Of a DNA stretch of 64,000 nucleotides, positions 28,227 to 42,318 are shown piece after piece (positions within the stretch are counted from its first letter, which is position 1; the number at the start of each line of letters is the position of its first letter). Under the pieces are notes generated by a model that was not told the origin of the DNA, did not search any database, and worked only from the letters and a program-made list of their open reading frames with translations. The stretch is from Glandiceps talaboti. Taxonomy: Eukaryota > Hemichordata > Enteropneusta > Spengelidae. The DNA is taken from assembly GCF_964340395.1 (NCBI RefSeq), contig NC_135569.1:16052519-16116518 (forward strand), in the 5' to 3' direction. The position numbers and the translations under genes are program-made.

Positions 28227-31200
28227 GATACAATTGCTAAATAATGGTATAGAAACTACATCAGGGAATCTATCGTTGCCATGCCTTAATAATATCCCAT
28301 CAATTTAAAATCTAAATAATGCTGTTTACCATATGGACGTATCAATCTCGGGCAAATGTAATATCGAATAAGGTCATACCTTCACTTGGCTATGATTGAC
28401 ACCTCTTTATTTTTGATTGTAACCTATTAATCGCTATTCATTTTACATAATGGACATTTAGTTTTGCGAAAAAAAATTGCATTGAATTCTTTCATTCAGA
28501 AATGTAGATGCCATTAATTTGGAAAAAAGAGCACAGTCACCATACGTCTATTTAAAAAGAATTCCTTTGTTAGGTCCCTAACTTTTATTCTTATGTACTG
28601 CATATTTCCATGTACGTAGAATTTGATTGTGCTTTTATTGTTACGTTGTGTTTTGGACTATACACAGCATCATAATATTGTAACAGTATATCTTATTGTT
28701 GTAATGTATACATGTGAAGTTAAATAGGTAACAGATAATCAATGCAGATATTATTCACAATTCTTATTATTTATTGCTGACGTTAGTACATTATCCTTCT
28801 GTGACATACCTAGTTTAGGAATTCCGAAAAAACAAGGTTTAGGAGTCGTAAATGAGATCACTAATAAATATCAATAATTATCACTCTATTCTCGCGTGTG
28901 AATCAACGATTATCAACGGATTTACAAACACGATTCTCTTTAACATTCACAGTACGTAACCCTACAATCCCACCACTTATATTTGTGTCCTAATGAACAT
29001 TCAAAGAGTTGTCGATTTGAAATTCTTAATTCACTTCTTTCAATAACATTCAATGCAAAGGGCAAGTGTTAGATATAATACTATCAAATACGTAATCACA
29101 TGTACATATAAAGTCCTACAACTTGAAATACCCCTATCAGTACCATGGATCGTATTGTTAAACAAGTGAATTGTTGCGTGTCTCGTCAACTATTCTGTGC
29201 TGGACTTTTACCCGCTTAAATCTTTGTTAAATATTCCGTAGTGTCCAAATTCCTGAAGACTGATTCAAATCAAATGGAACGAGTACGTTATATCAATTCA
29301 TTACAAAATATTGGTTAGGGTGATGACAAATTATTAAATTCACATCACGAGTTTCAAAACAATATATTATTGTAAAGGTAATAAGGGTAATTCAATAGCC
29401 GTCAATATGCGAGTCATAGAAAGTCTGAAACTGTAAACATGTTCTCCTTAACTTGGTTTTATTTCAATCTGTCCATGCACAAATACGTGACTTTTGCAAC
29501 CGTATCTTAATAATATATCTATCATAACAATGAGTTATTATTCAAGGTGTTCTTCTAAAACTATTTTATAAATATGGTTTTATACATATCGATATACACT
29601 TGCATTAATTAGTTGTAGACGAAGAGGTTCTAAATCTTGGTGATTCAAACCCATTCCAAAGTATAGTTAGTGTTCGTTTCCATTACATTTTGATTCAAGT
29701 TAGGGTCGTGACTTTGTTTCTTAGTTTTATTAACATTGAATGAGGAGAGCATACTAGAGACTTAAATCTACTGATTATTTGATCATTAAGCAACCATAGA
29801 TATCCACACGGGAAGGTAACTACCGGGAATAGTATACCCTCAAAACCATGGCAACTGTAGTGGTTAATTTTAACACGTCATACCATGTTATTGTTCGTCG
29901 CGTTGTAATCCTATATACTTTGATGGCGTTCTAAACTCAACTTACAAGCAATTTACAACGACTTAGATATGTGGTTAGTTTACAAAGTTACTAAAATCAA
30001 ATTATACAATTTCGAAATAATAAACCGTGAAAAATATCGAGTCGAATCACTTGCGAAACTAGCTGATCGTCATGCCCAAGACCATTTTATGGCAAGCTCC
30101 TCAATATGTATATCCATAAAACGCCCATCATAAAACAATTCATTGCACTTTTAAAGACGCTTTTTATACATTCAGTCTCATTCAATGAATAGTCAAATTG
30201 GTAAGCATGGCAACCACCAAGTACAGTTGTTTATAAAAAAAAAGTAAATTTGCTTAGTGATTTTAGTGACTGCAATTCAATATATCTAACGCATAACTTG
30301 TTCTCCATTTGCCGAAAATCTTAATATTTACCAACGAGTTGCAAACTAAAATAGACCCACAAAATGCAATATTTCTGTTCACACATAAATCGCTATAGTG
30401 ATTAATGATTTTATGCCTGAAATATTTATGTGTATATATTTATATATATTGTATACAACGATATAATTATTCAAATACATTTTTTTCAAAATTCTTGTGT
30501 ACATTATCTGTCTGCAAAACAGTGAGAAAGTTACTTTCACCATTCTCTGCTGCCACTGTAAAAGACCAAAGACGGGCCTCCCAGTATTTAATTATTGGCT
30601 TGCCTAAACGGTGGTTACGTGTTGACATTAAATACACTTAAACAATTATCTAGCTGGTGTTCTTAGTCTTTGATCACAAGATTGACGAATGTGACAAAGT
30701 GACTACAAGTCAGACAGTATGACGTCACGTGTTTTAACCAACTAATGTTTGTGACATTTTTAGACGCAGGTTATAACTTTGTGTGTGCTTTTTTTCATAT
30801 AAAAACGTGCCAAAAACACCTGCGGCAAAGTACTAGGAAAAACTCTAATCTTTTGTTATCACTCACATAGCGAGAGAATCGTGACCTCATAGATCAGTTT
30901 TTTTTCCGTCTCCTAAAGTACAGCAGACGGGAAAGAATTTTAATAGCTACTGAACAATTACAGCGCCAATTTATAGTCTCAGAGGCGACCCGTGGCGGCC
31001 ATTAAAGGGCGACGTTGCATTCATGGCTTATGAATTGTGTGTGTCCCTTTGGCATTATTCAGTACATATTACATTCTATATTAATGGCTCTATTAACTTT
31101 AATTAAAAGACCCTAGGAGGACCTTTACAATATGTGAATGTTAGCAAGGTTTGTTTTGAAAACCCCTAAAAAGGCGTCAATTTTTATGATCCAAAAGCAA

Positions 31201-31474
31201 CAGACTTGACTTTTAGGATATAAATTCTGTATTTAAAAAACAAAGATTTTCATATTTTCGGCTGCAACAACAGTTTCGAGAGTTATTTTATACAACACAA
31301 TACACGTCTGGTCGTAACCTCCTTAAATCTGTCAATATATACATTTATGTGGTATATGCTGAATCATTTTCTTCTGCATACATTAAGTCATTCCTCAATT
31401 ATTTGATTTCAGCACTCGTATCTCTGTAAAGTGTACGAAAAGTGTAAAAAACAAAGTTGAATTGTTTAATTGAT
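28227..31474. other. AT-rich unique sequence, no gene seen
   Basis: No coding signal. A CRE / E-box composite TGACGTCACGTG lies at 30720-30731. Nothing else recognised. Confidence 0.55.
30720..30731. promoter_or_regulatory. CRE / E-box composite motif
   Basis: TGACGTCACGTG, identical over 12 bp to the site at 5742. Surrounding sequence is unrelated to the first site, so this is not simply a repeat copy. No adjacent gene is visible. Confidence 0.25.
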
Positions 31475-31502
31475 TTGAATTGAATTGAATTGAATTGAAT
31501 TA
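31475..31502. repeat. TTGAA pentanucleotide microsatellite
   Basis: Five consecutive TTGAA units, flanked to about 31580 by degenerate GAATT/AAATT-like words that suggest a longer decayed tract. Confidence 0.9.
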
Positions 31503-31603
31503 AATTGAAATCAAAATAGAAAATTCAAAATAAATTAAATCAACTTGGGTGGAATTGACTTGATTTGAATCGAATTAAAATGTAATAGTTTCAAAGCTAA
31601 CTA

Positions 31604-31657
31604 TTTAGTGATACAATTTGGAAGTTGTTTCTTTAGTGCTACAATTTGGAAGTTGTT
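31604..31657. repeat. 28-bp tandem duplication
   Basis: TTTAGTGATACAATTTGGAA and its following bases recur 28 bp later with one substitution (GTGCTACAATTTGGAAG). Just under two copies. Confidence 0.85.
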
Positions 31658-34600
31658 AAATCTAAACAAATAAAAGTATACATTCATGGAGTCTGCTTTA
31701 CCTTGTCATAAGTTGAAATGGAAGATCCTTCACTATAGATGGAAGCTATGTCATAGATCTATTGTTGCGAAGTTGTGATGCATATAATAAAAGGTACCTG
31801 TAGCATTCTGCTTACCAAGGCATACCGAAATGACATCATATATTACATCATATATTACACGGTTATTACAATACTGAGGAAAACTGCATTATGCCTTAAA
31901 CTGTGATTTAATGCCTATCAAAGGTTATTGACATTAATCTTATATCGTACTAAAATAGGTTAATCGAGATTTAATGTAAACATTTCACAAGTAAGGAAAA
32001 GCTAGTCATACTAAAAAATCACAATGTGTCACTTTATTTTAATGAGCTTAACAAACCAATCAGTAAAGGTTAGTCGATACTTTGTATTGGACGAGTGGAA
32101 TATTCATCATATATGTATAACTTATATAAGTGCTGACCTGATTCTTAAAAGATAACCTTAACATAACCCATCCTTATTCATTTAATGAAATCTAAGACGG
32201 TTTATTTGGGGTTTAGAATTACCACTGAGAATCCTACTCCTCTAGTGTATTAGTCTCGCAATTTAAGGCTACATTTGGTTATAAGCTTATGAAAGGTTAA
32301 TTCTAAAGTTTAAGAAAGTTTAAGGCTCGTCACAGACAAAAAATAGACAATGTAATTGTGCATAACGATTACAGCACATAACATTTGTTACATTGTACAG
32401 ATTGCAAATATTCCAACATTTAGGCTAACCGTGTAGGACTGAAAGACCAAACAAATATCCAAATATGTGTTATATCTACATCAGTGTATACAAATTAGTA
32501 ACCTGTATATGTACCTTGAAAAGAGACTATTTGGCCAGTTATGGACACTTAATAATATGGTCTGGTCTGTGAGGAACTTAGAACTAGGCTGTAGTATGCT
32601 GTTGTAATCATGTATGAAGAAACTCTGACCTTTGGCCTTTCTTTCAAGCTCTACATCTTACCTGGGTTGTGGTGTCGACCCCGTGTGGTACAGAACATTT
32701 CATTGGCGGGAGCAGCCGTCAACGTCATCTACTATTTATGTGCTGTGTGGCAGTTTCTGTGTATGCCTAGTACGCGCTTTACACAAAACAAGATACCTTT
32801 ACACCAAACTTTGCAGTACTGTCATTTGCCACATCCAGTCACCAATAATTTTAAAAGATGTACTCTATTTTCTAAGAACTAGAATATTTTCATTACAAGC
32901 TCAAAGTTAAACCTTTGCCTTATTGGATCAATGTATGTGGTCTCCATCCCATTCTGTACTTTGCAAAAACAACCCGGTTTAAATTTTTTTCAGTGATAAT
33001 GTCGATATCAAAATGTTAAAATATACAAGATTCTTTGTGATAAAAGACAGTTATGCTGGTTGTTACTTAGCAAAAGCCACGCTTTATAAAAGAGGAGAAA
33101 ACAAACACACGGTTCCTCCCATTTACTCTTTTTCTTATTACGATATAATGAAGCAGAAAAGTGTTTTGACAAACATTTTGCAAATATCTGGTTGACGTGC
33201 CTTTACCGGAGAATATCGCATTTTTATCAAGCCAGCAAACTTATCTATTATACATATATCGCGTACATATAACATTCATTGATTGGCTTAGATCATATCA
33301 CATGGCATGAACTTTTGAGCCATGGTGACCTCAATTTGCTTATAGGGGTACTAGTCGCGTTCTTTTTCCCTAGAGTAATATTCATATGGCACGGAAATCT
33401 GATCGGGTTTGCTTTGGATATGAAGACAATATGTATCTAAGAATGTGATGGGTTTTAAAACACTTATTTCCTGGCCTTATTCGTGTACTTGTAGACATAT
33501 TCCCTGTCTTGTTGTTATGTCGGCTTTCAGTCTCGGGAAGTTGCTATACAATAGACCTCTTGGCAATAGATGCCTACTAATGCCCGCATAGCAAGGTAAT
33601 GGGTGTACAATAGTGTCTTTTATTTCGGTTATAGGAAGATCATGACATCATGATGACAAATCTGAGGTTAAAATGAAACCATGATATAATGTTCCAATAC
33701 CATTATCTCAATATTAAAACTTTTAAATATCGTGTGACTCTATATATAGGAGCACATATACTAACAAAAGAGCAACATGTAAGAGGCTTAATGTAAAAAT
33801 AAATCAGTTATAATAATTATGTACGATTTTCCTATGCTCTTTGTCGGAAGCACTTTTAAGTATGTACATCATATGCATCATTTTGTTACCATAGAAACAT
33901 ACCATCAAAAGATGAATCACTTTACCATCACGAGTACCTGAAGACAATAACAAATGGCTTTGAAAAATATGTAAGCGTGTTCATGTTTAATGATACAATG
34001 CCTCGCGAGTGACCTTTTGATCATCGCCATGACGACAAAAAGGATTAATACTTTTCCCTTGTCGAGTCTAATACATTTTATAGTCAGATTTGTATAATAC
34101 ATTCAAACGTTTTATTCAACGTCATCATTAAAGTAATATAGAGCATTGAAAGTGAAAGCATATCCAACCAGGGTAATGCAATATGATATCAGTTATTATG
34201 ATATAGAGTTCATCTATTATAGCCTTTATCAAATATTTAAAAGCACGTGTATCTTTTGTGAGTCTCTTTAGAAGCACTCTTAGGTTCTTTCGTTTTTATG
34301 AATAAACCAGTTATGAGTTGAAAACCCCTGGAGGAAGGATATGATGACCGTTTCGAGAAAGAGTAATGTACACACTTAATGTTGTAGCCAGTTCATCATG
34401 TCTGTATATATTTTCATTTTGTATGGCTTTCAGTAAATGAGAAACGATTTGGTCAGACTTTTCGTTCTGAAAACATGTCATCGTTATCAAAGTTTTATGA
34501 GTGTACAACACATTAAATGACAAACTAATTGCCTACTTTACGTAAATATATACACCAGCCGTAAAAGTGTTTCAAGTTTGTCAGGAGCAGGATTGTTCAT

Positions 34601-35311
34601 TTAGCCAATAAAAATCGAATATTTTGCTTTCAAGCAACCAACCAGTACGACACATCCGCCCGTGGATATTGATTTTGTCATTATCGCTTACTCCAGCTGC
34701 ATTCTCATAAACGCTAATTGTCTTCGAACACCATTTAGGCACTTTTCACTGCTGATCGAGACAGCTAGACATATACGTACTAATATAATTGCACAATGGA
34801 AAAGTAGGATTTCTTGGCAACTTGTGCTCTTTGACTGAAGGTGAGATCATTGGATTAGGACTATTGTCATTTTCTGGTAAGATGATTTCAGTTACCTTAT
34901 ATACGATTAAGATAAAATTGCAACTAGCATGTTGTTAGTAGGTCATTACTTTAGGTAGCACTTCACCGTCCCCAACAGAAATGCACACATATGAGAGTTG
35001 ATGTGTGATGAAATACAAAGCAGTTGAAAAGATCACTGTCATGTGTTGCTGATGATCGTGTGCTATCACGCCCGACCATCGACATCCTAAAATAGGGTCT
35101 GTGTTACTTCTATCACGTCTCTACCTTGAGTAGGTTTCAGTGACCTATGGGGAAGGGGCCACCATGATATCTATCACATTTTCTATTTATAAATTCCGTT
35201 TGCGGTTACCCCTTTCGTCTGTGTTGTCTCCATATTACTAACAGGCAATCTTCTCATAGTCAGGCTAGACGTGCTATGTTAAAAGACGTTTCGTAAAACA
35301 TATCCGTCGCA
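31658..35311. other. AT-rich unique sequence with one weak exon candidate
   Basis: A GC-richer island at about 32640-32770 is open in two plus frames (90 and 92 codons). On the minus strand it shows ATG (32728) to a donor CCAG/GTAAGAT (boundary 32662/32661), listed separately. The remainder shows no feature. Confidence 0.5.
32662..32728 (-). other. weak candidate first coding exon
   Basis: On the minus strand an ATG at 32728-32726 opens a 22-codon frame, MTLTAAPANEMFCTTRGRHH followed by two more residues. It runs without a stop to a good splice donor, CCAG|GTAAGATG. Local GC is near 55%, well above background. No downstream exon was identified, and no family is recognised. It may be a chance GC-rich patch. 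Confidence 0.15.
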
Positions 35312-35312
35312 G

Positions 35313-35350
<38 letters not shown>
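35312..35350. repeat. GTT trinucleotide microsatellite
   Basis: Thirteen uninterrupted GTT units. Confidence 0.98.
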
Positions 35351-37830
35351 GAATGGCAAAGCGCAACAAATTGATCGAAGGTTCGGTAACGTGACAATTG
35401 ATTTAGACAGACGACATAAACATTGATGCTTTAACAAAAACAAGGTAGGGAGAAGGATTTACGAGGTGTGGGTCTTATATTTTTTGAATACGATTTCTAG
35501 TCCACTCCATCTGTCCTAAAATGCTAGATGCGTTTTCCAAGGAGTAACATATTGACTCTCAACCTATACTGGTTGGGGTTGGGTTGGGTATCCGGGCACA
35601 CAATCAAACTAAAATAATCAAAGTCATCCTACTATAATATTTTTTTTGTAACTTATTAATATGAATATTTTTAAAGTGGGGATAATTAATCATGCAGGAA
35701 ACTAAACAATGACAATCATATCAACTTTATGAAGCAACCAGTTCCTAGTGGTCATAAACGACGTGTCTATATTGCACTTAATATATATTCCCAACAAGAT
35801 CTCTCTACACACTTAAAAAGAAAAACAAACAATTTAAAGCGATTTCGGCACACATCCCTATTTTCAGAATGACATACGTATTGGTACTATAGACTGACGA
35901 ATCCGAATAAGCATGGTATGTAAATATATCGGTAAGACCGCGTTTTCTCTCCCCGCCTGTCCACCTCAGACTTTAGACTCGAGGGCAGATAGTACTTATA
36001 GTTTGGCTTCTTGGACAAAATAACTTAAATAACTTCAAAGTTTTAAAAAGCTCTCCTCAAACAACCATGTGGCCGTCGATATTTTATATGGTTATGTTGC
36101 AATCATAATACCTGACTGGGGTATGTAAGTGCATATCTCAAGTTCAAAGCAGTTCTAAAGTATGGGTTTCAGCTTCATTATGCTTGCTTCATTTTATATA
36201 GTACCAAACTGCCAAATGTCTTGTAAATACACAGAGTGGAATAAAACAATAAAAACCTAAATCTTCTTTGGATCGAATTAGTCTTTATAATGGTACTGTA
36301 TATAGAATTATTCGATGAGTTGGGAATAAACATGCTTGAAATGGTACCAAAAATCGGTCCATACTAATATAAGAAATAATCGCTAAAACTACACTAGCAA
36401 ACACTTAATAATTTTTTCTCAAATAACTAAAGTATAATTAATAAAGTCCGTAACATTATGTGTCATTTGTGTTATTTTTCCTTGGATTACAAAAAGGTTG
36501 ACATGAGTCAGATATGTTCACGGTTAATATTTTTGGCATTCTATTTTGGGAAACAGTCTATCTGAAATAAAATCTTAAATCGAAGATGTGTACCATTTCC
36601 AGTGCCCTCGTATAGATCTGGAGCCTTAGTGTGTTGTTAAACTGTCAGTTTTGTTCATTTGTGTTTATTTACATTGGATACAAAACTAACATTCCTCTTC
36701 TGATCATCAGCATTTTCGAGACCCCTCCCCCACCATTGCTCCCAAGGCTCTCCGTCGTTAATTTTGACCGCACCTAAGCCTACATTTTTTATTCCTCACA
36801 GTCATGTAAAACATTGAAAGTAAACGTGGCGTTACGCAGACAGCAAATCAAAAAATGACTTTAGTTCTATTCGTCAAAAAGTGTACATATCCTGGATTAG
36901 ATTGACAAAACTAGAATTTGCTTTGTACAGCATGTCGTCGGTGATAGTAAAATTAGATATTTGACTTTGTAATCCAGTGATGCAATGAAATCATATGTTT
37001 TCTGTAATTTCTCAACTCTGTAGGCATGTCTTGCACTGCCCGTATCAACATCTTCTCATTTTAACTTCTTCTCAACTTTGTATGTCTGTATTGCTCTGTA
37101 AGTAGTAAAATTCATTGGTGTAACATACTCGACAGATAATCACTCTTCTTATCGAAACATTACAAGTCATCTACAAAATGTAAGGTCAAATAATGTATCC
37201 AGATGTTATTTACTATCAGAGAGGTTATACTGTCAAATGTTACAGTTCGTTAACAGCCAATCTTATTACTATTGTTTTTTTTTATTGTTTCCTCTATTCA
37301 GCTTTTCTAACTTCTTTCTTTCAAAACTTACTGTGTCAAATTTCTTATTTGCGTATATTTAATGAAACAATCTCTGCAGTAAATTGAACTATATAATGAA
37401 CGAAATCTTTGTGCGGCAGTTTACAGTATATCTGACCATGTTAACAATCATTGATGGTGAGCCGTGTAACTTAGCGTGAAATATATATGTACATGATCCT
37501 ACAATGTGTTGTCATGTGTACAGTTTAATCCAAGTCAACTGTGCATTAAATAAAGAAACTGTTTGTTACTGCAGATTGAAACCTCTGACTGTTCTACTGT
37601 TGTGATAACTATTGGACTACTTCATTAATTCGTGTTTTCTTTTATGTTTTAAATTAGTATGTTCATGAACAGAATGAACATGGACTAGATTGGTTTCAAG
37701 TGAACTAATGCCATGGTCCTCACCAGAATATTTTCTTAGTAATGATATTTTTTTGTATTGTTATTATCTTATGTTTCTGGTTGAAATAAAGTCAATTCAG
37801 TATAGTGAATTATACGTATTCAACTGCAAT

Positions 37831-37833
<3 letters not shown>
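35351..37833. other. AT-rich unique sequence, no gene seen
   Basis: Nothing recognised on either strand. Confidence 0.5.

Positions 37834-37922
<89 letters not shown>
37834..37922. repeat. TA microsatellite
   Basis: About 89 bp of uninterrupted AT/TA dinucleotide. Confidence 0.98.
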
Positions 37923-37923
<1 letters not shown>

Positions 37924-38577
37924 CATATAATTCAAAAACAATTTTAAATTCTACAAGATTGTTAAAAATTCTAAACCAAATTAGAAAATGCTGAATTTAT
38001 AAATTACAAGAGATACATTAAATAGTGTATGGACAACTACTAATGAAAGGATGTGTTATAGGATAACATTAATTCTTCAAATACTAAGGTAGTAGAGGTT
38101 TTAGTTTATTGTATTTTATCTTTTTATTGTTTTTATTTTTGAAAAAAAAATATTACTTCGACCCAAAACCGAAGCAAATGTCGGTCAGAATACCCCTACT
38201 GTGACATTTTAATAAAATATGTACAAACATCACTTGAGAATTAAAACAGACGTGCATGGAAGTTGAAGAAGACAAGGATTTTTCATCCTTTTGGTTTGTG
38301 TGTATTAAACGAGTCGGTCGAGTTATCGGAAACACACAATCCTTTATTTATTTGGCCTAAGCAAGACTAGTGTTTGTATGGTATCATGTTTTGTTTCCTA
38401 TTTTTATAACAGATGTTATTTGATGAAAATCATAATTACCTAAGATAGAGCTAATCATACAACCATCATACTGGCACCATTGTTCTTCTAGCTGTATGAT
38501 GTTATTATCGTCAAATTAACTCTTGACCTACTTGTAAAATGTTTCCATCTTGAACTTGAACCTGTCCTAATAATTTT

Positions 38578-38609
38578 ACCCATAACTGTTTATACCCATA
38601 ACTGTTTAT
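38578..38609. repeat. exact 16-bp tandem duplication
   Basis: ACCCATAACTGTTTAT occurs twice back to back. Confidence 0.95.
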
Positions 38610-39261
38610 ACAGTGTAGTGTTATTAACATTTTTAAAAAAACCTCCATTAGAATGGAGAGTTAATTTGCTTCATAAATATCATTATTGTAATTAAAAAGT
38701 TATATATTTAGAAATATTTGTTCCGCGGTATAACCTATGTTACTGCATAAGAAGCAACATTTTGGTGTCAATATAAAGGTATGGCAATGAAATACAGATT
38801 ATAAGAATACAACATTTGTGGGAATGATCAAAAAGGACTAAATGGACTTTTGTGTTATCTCAGAGAGTAAATAAATGAAAGTCAATGTGGTATGTTTCAG
38901 CGTTCCTAGCTATAACAACCGTAATTGTTCACGTATTAATTTCAGTGGAAGAATTCTGTCTTGAATTCCCTTTATATTTATAGCGTTGACGACGCCTTAT
39001 ATACTCGGTAAACAGTTTCCTCACATAAGTTTCTCTTTTCCGACGAATGATACGTTTCTGAATGAATGTTAACACATTTTCTTGACATGTAATACTCTAG
39101 AAAAAAATAAAGTGCAATATAAATCAATATCTTATTTCCTTATCTGTTTTCAATATGACATGGAACTATTGATTCCACGTCAATAGTCAATAACCACCTG
39201 AATTATGGTTTCCTCATCAACTTCAGTTTGAAATATGAAGCAATTCTTTTTGTGTTTACAG

Positions 39262-39630
39262 CTAACACGGAAAAGGAGGAACACCGTGACACTCGCGAAG
39301 ATTGTAAGACATGTGCAATGGTAAATACGTGTACAATGGCTTCACTTCAAGCTATCACTGTCCCTGTCAAACTGTATAATTTATACAGGTTATTGTGTAA
39401 TCTGTCTTTGTAAAGCTGGCTCGTGCCAGGAATAACCCCTGTCCCTAACATAATCGTCTTATATTAAATACAGGACAGATGGAAAATTAATGGCACAGTT
39501 TGAATTATATCTCCGGGAACACTTTGACACTTTAGCACTAAATACGCTGAGAGCGTTCTTTATGTCCGGACAGGTGGTTCCGTCTGTAGGGGAATATCGT
39601 ACAAAGAAAGACGCCATCATTGTGGGTCCG
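39262..39630 (+). other. weak candidate exon pair
   Basis: Segment one (39262-39320) is preceded by a pyrimidine-rich acceptor ending TTTACAG and followed by GTAAAT. Segment two (39474-39630) is preceded by ATACAG and followed by GTATAC. Joining them keeps one open frame of about 71 codons, whose second part begins TDGKLMAQFELYLREHFDTL and ends KKDAIIVGP. The sequence looks moderately protein-like, but I recognise no family, the second acceptor and donor are weak, and the antisense strand is also open. It could be a chance frame. Confidence 0.15.
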
Positions 39631-40141
39631 GTATACGTATATAAATATATAAATCTTGTAGTGATATCAGTACGTTTTCTACAATAACGAAAGCCCATAT
39701 ATGTTTTCCATCTTCTGATTTCACGTCATTTGATTGATGAAATAAGTGTGATAACTAACGCTGGTTGGTGATCTCGTGAATTACTAATCACAAACTTCAA
39801 ATCTTAATGACTTAAAAGACAGTTTTGTGAAAAGAACATTTGACTCTAGACGTTGAAAGCTAAGGTCAGCGACATGCTTCGTACCGTTGGTAAGTTCATT
39901 TCCCCGCCTCGATTTTTTTTCAGCAGTTTAAGTGTTATTAAGTACATAATTTGTGTAATTGCATGAAAGTGTTTGTCGCCTTCATGTTATACAAAAGTAA
40001 ATAACTGAACGAGCTCAAATTTTGTCTGCCTACCGAATTCAGCGACCAAGAATAGCAATGTTTTGTTAATCGGACGTTACAGCCATCGACAGTGATTTGT
40101 AGATCATCATCGAGACCACCTTTACCATCACAACTACTTTT

Positions 40142-40352
40142 ACCACCACCACCACCACCACCACCACTACCACCACCACCACCACCACCACTACCACCAC
40201 CACCACCACCGCCGCCGCCGCCGCCGCCGCCACTACCACCAATGCCAATAACACCACCACCACCACCACCACCGCTGCTACGACCAACGCCAATAACGCC
40301 ACCACACCACCACCGCTGCCACTACCACCAACGCCATTTACGCAACCACCAC
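40142..40352. repeat. CCA trinucleotide repeat with CCG segment
   Basis: About 70 bp of CCA with TACCA variants, a block of GCC/CCG units at 40208-40230, then interrupted CCA to about 40350. It reads as poly-Pro on plus and poly-Val/Ala on minus. No flanking coding context supports a protein. Confidence 0.97.
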
Positions 40353-42160
40353 CTCAAGTAACTCAACAATCCTTATCACAAATACCGACGTCTTCATCTT
40401 CGTAAACTAAGCAACAAGAACAAACCATAAAGCCAAGTAATACTTTCACCAACTTTGACAATTACGTACATAAATGGTAAATTAGATGATTTGAAATTAA
40501 ACAAATATGAATTGTGTGAACAATTTGGAATATATTTCTTTTCAAGTTGGCTTTTTTCTTTGGAGAAGGGCATAAACCAAGGGACATTTGAATGGCACAT
40601 ACCTTTAGCAGTTGATTATGAATCAATTTTTAAAACAAATTAGTAACATAGATAATATTGACAATGAGTCTGGTACATAAGATTATGACCAGACCATACA
40701 ATAACTGGTTTACACGTTACATTTTACGTAAAGTTACATTAAACGCGTAAACATACGTAACGCTTCCAATCAGGTTTTATGCAATAGGGGAGACAAGGTT
40801 CTTGAATCCATTGGTAACGATAATGACAAGAATAGAAACACCTGAAGGGGATTTTAGGGCAGACAGACATTGAATAGATACGGCATCTCCAAGCTCAGAA
40901 TAAGGTGACTTTGGGTCATTTAGCAGAAGTCCAAGCTGAGTAGACTTAGATATATCTATCGGAGGTCGTCATGTGGAACGACAAAGGCAAGACACTAATG
41001 GTTTCACAACATCAGTAGTCATTGCTCAGATTACGACGGTGTGTTATAAAATACAGACAACTTTGATGGAAATAGAACGACATAACCACGTCATCGACGC
41101 CATATTCTAACGATTCCTCCCTGTTGATGGTCATTAGTCATGGACCCTGTGTTCCGGGCACCTGCCTTCCCAGAAGTCATTAAACATAAGAGAGAAATGC
41201 AATAATACAGTAAGTTTTTTATAATTAGTAAGAACAGAAAAATGACCCGGAGATGTGCCATATATCTAGGAAATATTTTTTATGACATAAAATTATTGTG
41301 ATCTGACAGAATAACGACAATATCTCATACATTTCCATATAGGGTATAGATGTATGCAGATGTTACTGTATAAGAAGCATTGGTTGTTTATACAATTGTG
41401 TGTACTTGCGAGTCGATACCTCCTCCATCGACGGAACAAATGTTGGCATGTTCTAAAAGACACCTTTCGTTACAAAAGTGAGTAGGACTTCCGTATTGTG
41501 AATATACATACTTTTAAAGATGAATAGCGTTGTGAGTTATGACACGTCAATCCTCAATTGTACACACTCGAGGTTGACCGGCTCGTTCTCCTAAACAACT
41601 TCGTGGAAGGTATATGTGCATCAAAACTGGTTACAGTATGTACGATTTAGAACGATACAAGCAATCTACTAGGTAAGCGTAACGAAGTTACTTGTACCTC
41701 TTAAGCTGTACAGTTCAACTGTAGATAGAAGAACTCGTACTGTGCTGCAATTGTCATCGCTGATCCTCACTGTCGTGATAACGAACATGACAAGAAGTGA
41801 TAATATCAAACCACATTTCACATTAGAGTATTTTATAACCTTTGGAAAGTCGTTAGGCAGCTGAAGCTGTTCACGGCTGGTGCCATATATTCAATCAAAT
41901 ATTTTGTTACAGAGACTTGAGCTGTATCATTTTTGCGATCTGAATTGCCTATACCGAACCTAAATCTTTTGAGTTCAGTTTCCAAGACGACTGTCGTTGA
42001 CGTAAAGTCTTGTCTCTTAATATATACATTAGGTTGCCCTGGGAAATTTTGTCAAACATGCTTTCTTTTCAAAACCTTTTGGACTTAAATGCATTGATAA
42101 ACAATTGCTTTCATGACAATAGTAAATTGTGAAGGTTTAATATTTAGACAATTAACACAT
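40353..42160. other. unique sequence, no gene seen
   Basis: Frames of about 60-70 codons only. Nothing recognised. Confidence 0.5.
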
Positions 42161-42318
42161 AAACAAATAAGCAAACAAACAAACAAACCTACAGACAAAC
42201 AAACAATCTAACAAACACACACACACACAAGTAAAAAAGAACAGACAGACAGACAGACAGACAAACAACAAACAAACAAACAAACAAACAAACAAACAAA
42301 CAGATACACAACAAACAA
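42161..42318. repeat. ACAA / ACAG / AC compound microsatellite
   Basis: AAAC units at both ends, a short AC tract at 42216-42229 and ACAG at 42241-42262. Confidence 0.97.

Larger units (their letters stand above)
37923..40141. other. unique sequence with a weak exon-pair candidate
   Basis: Mostly AT-rich and featureless. It contains an exact 16-bp tandem duplication at 38578-38609 and two exon-like segments at 39262-39320 and 39474-39630, listed separately. Confidence 0.5.

Noticed and set aside
38090-38105. let-7-like word AAGGTAGTAGAGGTT
   Set aside because: The seed does not match let-7 and no precursor hairpin is visible.
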